From the NCBI GenBank assembly GCA_037893245.1, contig JBAIAA010000076.1, positions 62,001 through 126,000 of the forward strand: a stretch of DNA of 64,000 nt, read 5' to 3'. Below are positions 15,401 to 24,400 of the stretch, in pieces. Each line of letters opens with the position of its first letter. The first letter of the stretch is position 1. Source of the stretch: Crossaster papposus. Taxonomy: Eukaryota; Echinodermata; Asteroidea; Velatida; Solasteridae. The translations under genes were made by a program, and so were the position numbers. A model generated the notes under the pieces. The model was not told the origin of the DNA and made no database searches. It saw only the letters and a list, made by a program, of their open reading frames with translations.

Positions 15401-18400
15401 GGTTTCCTTTAGGTAAAGCAAAGTTTCATTTGTGATCTTAAGGCACATGACATATCAAGCTTTATAATTTACAATACATCTGTTATTGTATTATCTCTCG
15501 ATGTTTAAAGAAAGGATACACCTTTTGCAGATATCAAAACAAAATTACTACCGAATTATTAAGAAATATCCTACTTATTGGAAGTGAATAATGTTTAAAG
15601 GCATCCAGCAAAATGATTGGACTAGATATTATGTAATTGTAAAAAAAAACATGATTGTAAAACTGTTTTTGCAAGGACAGTTCAGTTAAACGACATTTAC
15701 TATAAAATACGACACCCAAATCTACCCATTCATGATAATTCAAGCAATTACCAATGGTGTATCTTACCTTTAAATAGCTCATAACCTAAGAGTATCTTTC
15801 TAACGAGCTAAAGAGATACAGTTAAGAGTCTTAACCCAACAGTGCTGAATCCATCAATTTCAGTACGAATTATTATACTTCCACAGGGGTTTGGATTGAG
15901 AGTCGACAGTTAGGTTACGAGTTAGGGGAGATGTATTGGGCGTTGTAAATACAATGCCCAATTAATCATGTTTGGCGTTGTACATACTTACCTTCAACTT
16001 TGAATGAGGCATCAAATGTTTTGCTGCCCTCTAGAGTATGATTTCCTGACAATGTAACGATGGTGGATGTATTGATGCTGTCCAGTAATTCTGATACTGT
16101 CAAATCTCCTTGAACTGTCACATTGCCAGAGATACTAAACGCGATGTCAATAACCTGAAAAAGTAAGGGAACAATTATATAATGTACATGCAAATTGCCA
16201 AGATAAGTTAGTATTACATGGCTTCATGAAAACAAATTAAAACCATTGCAATCAATTAAAACACCTGTCAATCACCACTGCAATATAATAATAATAATAA
16301 AAACTTGTATAGCGCTGGTTTATGCACAGAGTGCCAGGACACGGGAAATGATGGGCTGATGAACTGTTGATGTCAAACGGTACTTTAGCGGTTGTGAAAA
16401 AGGCTGTGGATAGTCAATATTTTGTATAAGTATTTTGAAACAAAATTGGAAATATTTCTCAGTCCCATATTTGTGTCTTTTCAACATTTGTGCACTGATT
16501 GGCCTTTATTGAGATGATACAAAGCAAACAAAACACAGCGTCAGGTTGCAACATTCTGTCCTATTCCGGTTTAGTTTGGCTAATCACAGTGTCTTCGTTA
16601 CTGTATACCGTTAATAAACACTGACCATCTTTAATTTGTTAACACTTTCATGCCATTGATATTTACCTGGTTTTTATTATTATGCCATGTGTTTGTGACT
16701 AACTCTGTCAAGTTCACATTTCTGTTGATGACATCACTTCCCACATTGACAGTGTCTGCATCCATAACTGAAGTCATTAAATGGGTCAAGGCTTTTTGAC
16801 CTAAATAAGAAAAGTAAAAGAAATAAAATTCATGGGTGGATCCAGGGGCGTGTTCAATTGTTGCGGACAGACGGACGGAAGCACATTGTTATTAATCTAT
16901 TTCTGTGACGTCATCTATTGTTGAAAGTGTAGATTATTTTCACGAATCTACAGCTAACTGTAGATTCGTGACGAATCGACAGTTTTTGTTGTGAGCGAGG
17001 TTCGACCTCCAGGAGACAAACCGAACTACTGATGCCTTAGATTAAGTCGGTGGAGAATAGACTTGGAACTGTAGATTCGTGCAACAATGGACTCTGCTTC
17101 GCCTCATCCATTATTTGCACAAATCTACAGTTCCTCGTCTATTCTCCTTGACCTAATGCTTTCTAACAAGTCTCACATAACACTGACCATACAGTAATCA
17201 CTGCCTTGCATGTTACTTCATGTGAACTATTCCACCTACCTGTTACTGTTTGTTGAAGACCTGTTTTGTACATTGATCCATTTAACTGTGTTTCTATTCT
17301 ATTCAGGTCCAAGAAACTCTGCGTCTGGTTCAACTTCACCTCTGATAATTCAACTTTTTCTCTGGTATCAAAAATCATCCCATTTTCAGCATGAGCTATG
17401 GTAAAAAAGAAAGGGAAACTCGTTTTTTTTAAAGTCCTTTTTATTTCCTGTGTGTTGTGGAATCAATATTTTTCCTTTTCTATTTTTTTCTTTTCTAAAA
17501 GCGAACAGTAACAAACCTCAAAATATAATTATTTTAATTGGATACTTAAATGAGTATTTCCACACATTATGAATGTCCTAGTTTGTAAATTCTGTCAGTT
17601 CTTACTGTTATTTGCATAAACAGTATCCATGGTGATGTTGCTTTGGAATGTCTTGTTGCCCGTAATAATCTGAAGTTCTGAAGAATTGACGAAAACGACA
17701 TTCTCCACAGCTGTCTGTACTGTATTCAATCTGCTCCCGAGACTGTTGAAGGTAAAGACATGATGCATTTGCAGTAAAATTAAATAGGCAATTAGGCCAT
17801 TATGTTCATTTATTTCACATAAACAAAACGTGTCGTGTCGTGTCGTGTCTCGTCTCGGTAATCTGTAGGTAAAGCTACAGGTTGTGGGTTCGAGTCCTGC
17901 CTGGGACTATGATGCGTGTGCCCTTGGGCAAGGCACTTTGTCACTCATTGCTTCTCTCCACTCAGGAGAGAATGAGTACCTGCAAGGGCAGAGATGGTTA
18001 TTGTGGTTTATGTAGCTGCTTTGCACCAAAAGGGCAGCATCAAGCTGTATACTCCCCAGGGAGCTGAGATGGTATTTGGAATGTTTCATGGGCCCAATGA
18101 CCGGGGTAATAATGTTAAGCGCTTTGAGACTTGTGATAAAGTACTATATAAACACTGCAAACTTTTATTATATTTTTTATTTTTTTTAAAACTATTATTA
18201 ATGAATATTTGGTCAGAAGAAATATAAATAAAATGAACAAATAGAGGCAGAGCAGAAATGTTAACTTGAATTCAACGAAAAAACTGGTACTGGTTGTGTC
18301 TCAAACAAGCACCATTTAAGTAGCGAGTTTACTTACTTTGCAATCGTAGCTCTCATCTGAACACATGATGACAATGCATTCCTATGTAACTGTGGCACAG

Positions 18401-21400
18401 CAAGGTTCGCACGAAATAAAAGTTGATAAACATTGTCATTCAGTGTTGAATTATCACCGATGATGACAATCACCAAGTCGTTGTTGACGAATGATGTCAT
18501 ACTCGTAGCCTCTAGGTTTCCAGGTTGGGCAATCAGTACAGTAGATATCTCAAATTGCCAGCCATTGTACTCGTAGAAAGTGATGCCATCATCACTAGAC
18601 AATGCAAGAACTAAGAGGGTTCCATATTCATTTTTGATTGCATGCCACAGCCTGGCTCCAGTGGTTGAAATACTTTGGAAGGGAACAAACTCATTTTTAT
18701 GATATTTGTAGATGATTGACTGACTGGGCTCACCTGGTAAAGAATAAACAGTTCATAAATAGGTGTTATTTCGTCTTATCTGTTAGTTTCATTAGCATCA
18801 ACATGTTTTAACAGTGATCAACTCCAACTCCTGAAAAGTCATAATTGCAGAGTTCAATGTTGTAAGAGAATTTAAAAACAGACAGTTCCAAAATTGCGCC
18901 ATTTTGCCGGTAAATATTTTGCTTTCTATTACATAGTTTTATGTAAACAAAAATGTTGAACATTTTATAAAATATTCCAGCTTTCACTACAGGTAATGGT
19001 GAGGTTTGGAAAAGACCATCTATTTCATCTTCAACATGATAAATGAAGTCAATATGTGGAAGATGCCAACCTTTATTGCTTGCCACAGCCAAGAAATGGT
19101 CCTGTTCTGCACCGTCACCAAGATTGAAATACTCCCAGTTAACAGCATCTGTGATGTCAATATCCTATTACACAAGAGGTGGTTAAAAAGAGAACCCAAC
19201 AAAATTAAACAGTTTGAAGTTCTACTTCACAAATGAAAGCAAGTTAAGAAGTAAAACAACATGGTCCCACTAGCTATCTGGGCAGGAGTTGAGGCAGCCA
19301 TGCGAGTGTATGTGACAAACTGTCAAGGTATTGGCAGTTTCCCAATCCCAGGATGCAGTAATTGGCAATGGTGATGGAGCCGGAGCCTGATGAGCCTAAG
19401 CTGGTGTTTGGAAAATGGCCATTGTTAAGGTAATATAATATCAGTGCGAGGACCCGGTTATTACTGCGTGATAATGACCGGGTTGGGGATAACCGCTAGT
19501 AATGGATCGAGCGAAAGGCGAGGTCCATTACCAGCGGTCATCCCCCAACCCGGTCATTATCACGCAGTAATAAATACCTTTAATAAATACCTTTTTAACG
19601 AGAAAAATTGTGAAGTGCTCAATTTCGTGATTTGTCTTTCGGCGATATTTTCAGGGTTTTGTGTTCATGTTTAGGGGCCATGTTTTAGCTTATGCATGGT
19701 ACCCCGTCTTTTCAATATGTGTTGTTATTATAACCCATACTTTGAGACCAGACTAGCTGACCACTGATGCCCACCGTGCATAGCAACGCGCTAGCGTTAA
19801 CAGACACGCGCATTACATGATGCTTGATCAATGCTGGTTCAGGGAACATTTATTCGCTTCTTCTTGAAAGCCCATGATATTACTACCTGATAATCCACTC
19901 CACTCCACTCCATTAAGTCTCGACCAATCAGAAGCCATCAACTCTCCTAGGTATTTATTAATAGCATGTCATTCAATAACACAAATCATTATCAAGCATG
20001 TCAATATAGTCAGTATGTACATGGGTGGCGAAACATGAGGAGAAACGGGGTAGGGGAGGGGAGAGGGAAATAGCCAGGCCCCCCCCCCCCCCCCCCCTAC
20101 ATTTGGCAGTTCCGCACAAGAAAAGAAAAAACAGAAAATGCACTCCTGTCGAGTATGTCATATCAATAAGTCACTAAAATCAAAGTAATCAACCAATACC
20201 TGATATCTTATAAAGGTCTCCAGATGTGGCTGAAAGATGAGGATGTGAGAATCGGTGTGATTGGCCAAACCAAGAAATACTTGGTTGTAAATACAGAATG
20301 GATGTACATCAACTGCATTACCAGTAATAAATGTAGAAATCTTATCCAAGTGGCCTCCTTGAAAAAAACAAACAAACAAACAAACGAATAACATTTTCTG
20401 AAATAAAAATGTCAACAGTTTGGGAGACCGCCAACATAGTGCAAGATAGCTCAGTTAGTAGAGCGCCGGTCCGGTATTCCGGAGGTCGCAGGTTTAAATC
20501 GCGCTCCTGCCAGTTTGTTTTTATTTACTTTAACCCTTCCTCTACGAGGGCAAATTAGCATATGGCAGTGGTACTTGCCAAATCACTTCAGCTGCACTGC
20601 GTTGAAAGATTCTTTACATGTGCAATGACAAGCAATGGGCATACACACTGTATGGCTTTGCTTGCACAGTGTAAATATACCATGGCCTCATAGCATGACC
20701 TTGGTTTCAAATGGTATTATTTTCAAAAGCCCTTTGAGTGATTTGGAGTACCATGTATTAAACATGGGGCTTTTGTTTAAGGCGACTTTTGAAGTGAATT
20801 GGAATGTAAACAAGAGGAAGAATTAATATGAAATAAATTGTGGTTAAATGTCAAAAGAATGACTGAAATAGAAACTGGTTACTTTATAAATAATGACCAT
20901 TTAAACACGACAAAATCCCTGAAACACCACATACCTCGCCATTTATGTAAAGAAGACACCCTGCGTTGAATTCCAACACCGAATGTTTCCATCGAAGCAC
21001 CAGTTAAAATCACGTATGCTAAACCATTATGTGAGAAGACTTCCACTCTCCTTGGATTGTCAGTTAGAATTCTTTGTACATAATGAAAGTCCTGGGTTGC
21101 GTTATCAAACTCGTACACATTAGTGCCTCTTGAAAGCCCTACGGTTTCTATAAAAAGAAAAACAAATCTGGTTAGAGTTTGGCTTCAATGCTAATTACTT
21201 GCGAACTACACAGTTTATAATCAGTACAATCCAAATCTAAAGAGAAATATTATCAATCCTAAGAGAAAAAAACTCTGAATATATTGGGGTTTTTTTACCA
21301 GAATTGCTTTCCATGACCATCAAGATGGTTTGCTTCCCCACTTGAAATACCGCCAAATCTTTAACATCAGACGTGTCCCAAACTTGCAGAACAGTTGATG

Positions 21401-24400
21401 TGCCATTCTGAATACAAACATTTGAAACAAAAATATTGATATTTTTTAACGATTTCCGTTTTCCAACATTTAGCATGTACAGAAAACTGGAGCGCATACT
21501 ACATGTTGTGTAGCAGTACATTATGACAGTCAAGTGCAAGTGTCAGTGTCAAGTGCAAGTGACAAGTGCCTACATGAAACTTGAGACTTTTGAGTAGTGC
21601 TGGGCGAGTAGTGATTTTTCCCACTCGAGTACTCACAAGGAAATTACTCGTTAATCAAGTACTCGCGAGTAGTTGTCAACATTTTTGCAAGAGATAAAAC
21701 AAAAATATATATATATTTTTTTTAATTTTTGTTTTTTGTTTAAACTTATTATACTTATTATATTTACCTATACTTGCTCTGAACTTGAGACTGCCCAGCA
21801 CTACTCTTGAGTATCCCCGCACTTAACGTACATGATTCCACTTGGACTAATTAAGTTAGTCAAATCCTTATCAGATCATGTGTCCTGTTTTTAAAAATTC
21901 TGAAATCCAGATGGGATTACTGAACTTACATTGTATAGGTACAATACTGTTTGTTCTCTTGATGAGCTGACATTGGTGGCAACAATGTACTGTATGTTAT
22001 ACAATACAAAAGACTCTACTTCAGTAGTTCCTTCAATGTTGGCGTCAGATAAAGCTTGACTTTCAATCAATTCATGAAAAGCTGTAATAAAATGAAATTG
22101 CAAATTAATTCTACCCAAATTATGAGAAATAAATTTTCCCAAACACAAAGCCTAAAAGGTAGGATACACCATAGAGCAAGGAACCATGCTCTATGGATAC
22201 ACCATTTGCAGACAATTTTATTACCAAATTATTAAGAAATATCTTACTTATTTGAAAGTAACATATAGATTCTAGGCGTCCAGCAAAATGATTGCGCTAA
22301 ATATCCTGAATTGTTTCGCATACTAGATTTCTTTTTATCGCGATTGCCGAATGGCAATCGCAATCTGCCCAACGCCGGTTGAAAACAAACGCTGTTTTTC
22401 TTGCTTTTTCCCCTTGGCATCCATGATTGTAAAAATTTGGACAGGTCAGTTAAACAATATTTACTATAAAATTCAACCCTTCAAATCCACCCATTCATGA
22501 TAATTCAAGCAATTACCAATGGTGTATACTTATGAAAAATTGCTTGCGATTCGATTATGGAAGTTTTAAAAAGGTAGGATACCCCTTTGGTAATTGCTCG
22601 AATTATCATGAATGGGTGGATTTTAGGGGTTGTATTTTATAGTAAATATCGTTTAACTGACCTGTCAGAGTTTGACAGTCAAGAGTGCTTAACTTAAGAA
22701 AAGCAAGAAAAACGGCGTTAGTTGTCAACCGGCGTCAGTCAGTAGTTCTTATGATTTTTTGCGATCGCCGGAATTGTTTTTATCAATTTTTTTTTGTGGA
22801 ACAATTACAGGATAGCTAGACTAGAGCAATCAATTTGCCGGATGCCTATCACAAAAACATTAAATGCATGTTTACATTTGTACACTTTAGGAAATTTCGA
22901 GGAAAGAATATTAAACAATTCTGAAAAAACATGATTTTCTCCATTTGTCCAATCCCTATGCAAGAAAGTGTCATTTTGTATTGGTCATCACATTTAATAA
23001 ATGGCAGCATTTCAAGGCGAAGGTTAACTGTTGGGTGAAACTTTGATGCACAATAAATGTGTAACGACTAACGTTTCAGACTACATTTTACATTTGTGTA
23101 CTAACACTAACAGGTTAAGGAGCCTAACTGTTTTCCAGAAAAATGCACATTTCCCAGGGGGGACTTATTTCTTTGGACCTGTTTATTATACAGAACATGG
23201 CCTTCAAATCATTAAAATCCTATTAAGGAATTCTAGAAAATTAAACCATCTAAATTAAACCTTACGTTACTTACACTTGACTTGAGACCAACCCATCGCC
23301 GAGCGCGCTTTCGAGCACGTGGCAAATCGGGATTTGTATTGACATAACTATTGGTGGCGCTGCACTCCGTATTATCATAATAAATAATTAAGTAAAAATA
23401 CATTTAAACAATTTTGTATTTAAGTTTAAAACAATGTTTTTCAAATAAACGTCATTTAAATAAATCAATAACAATTACGAAAATGTCAACTAAATCGGAT
23501 TTGTAGATGATTGAACTGGGATAATGCAGGTTATAAATAGATGAACGAGTACAAAGTAAAAGAAGATGGCGGCGCCCATGGGCAAATTTGTTGAGTTGGC
23601 GGGTCCACAACAAATCAAATGGATTGTACTTGATAATGATAGAGTAAACAGTAATTAATGTTATAATGGAGAAACAAGATCTAATTGAGCTTCAGCTTTC
23701 AGAAGTTGAGATGCTTCAAAGTATGTTTCCCAATGAAGAGTTTTGTGTGGATGATCCGAGTGTGATTTCCGAAGCGCGCAGTGTCGTGGAACGCGACTAT
23801 ACTCATGACGGTGACACTGACAGTAGTGTACATCATGTACTACCAGCAAAGAGGGAACTTCGTCAAATTACCTTCACAATCAAGATTCAAATCGAAGATC
23901 CCAAGGTAAATCGGCGAATGTCACAAAATCCTGTTTTCTTCTGGTTATAGATATTGGAATATTACTAACAACCTAGTGCCGAGCTGGCAATTAGCATGGC
24001 TTTTTTTGCGAGGAAATTTTTTTGGTAAACAGAAAGATACATGTGGCGAGAACTGCAATACACAGTAACGTAAATGTGCAAATCTACATTGTTTGCATGC
24101 ATCAACCATAAGAAAATGGTTAAGTTGTTTTATATGGCTGCATTTCTTAAAAACTGATGTTTGTGTACATGTATTTCTTTTGCATTTTTCAGTGCGATTT
24201 GCAAGTGAACTGCCTTCTTCCTGTAACGTACCCACAGGATGTCCCCAAAGTTTTGGTTCGCTGTGAAATACCACTGTTTTCACGTCAACAACAAAAAAGA
24301 CTGAATGATGATGTTGCTGATCAAATTTTAAGTCTAGACCGAGGGGAGCTCTGCATAGGGGAGGCAATTCAATGGATCAAAGAGAACACTTTCAAATATA

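Noticed and set aside
18991-19164. Longer version of EAR exon 7 ending at a GTAGTG donor
   Set aside because: It would put exon 8 out of frame and insert 26 residues into the middle of an EAR blade.
20444-20515. Functional tRNA gene
   Set aside because: Box A is good but the T stem does not pair and position 33 is C, so it is treated as a tRNA-derived repeat.
23945-24367. 140-codon minus-strand frame
   Set aside because: Antisense shadow of RWDD2 exon 2.
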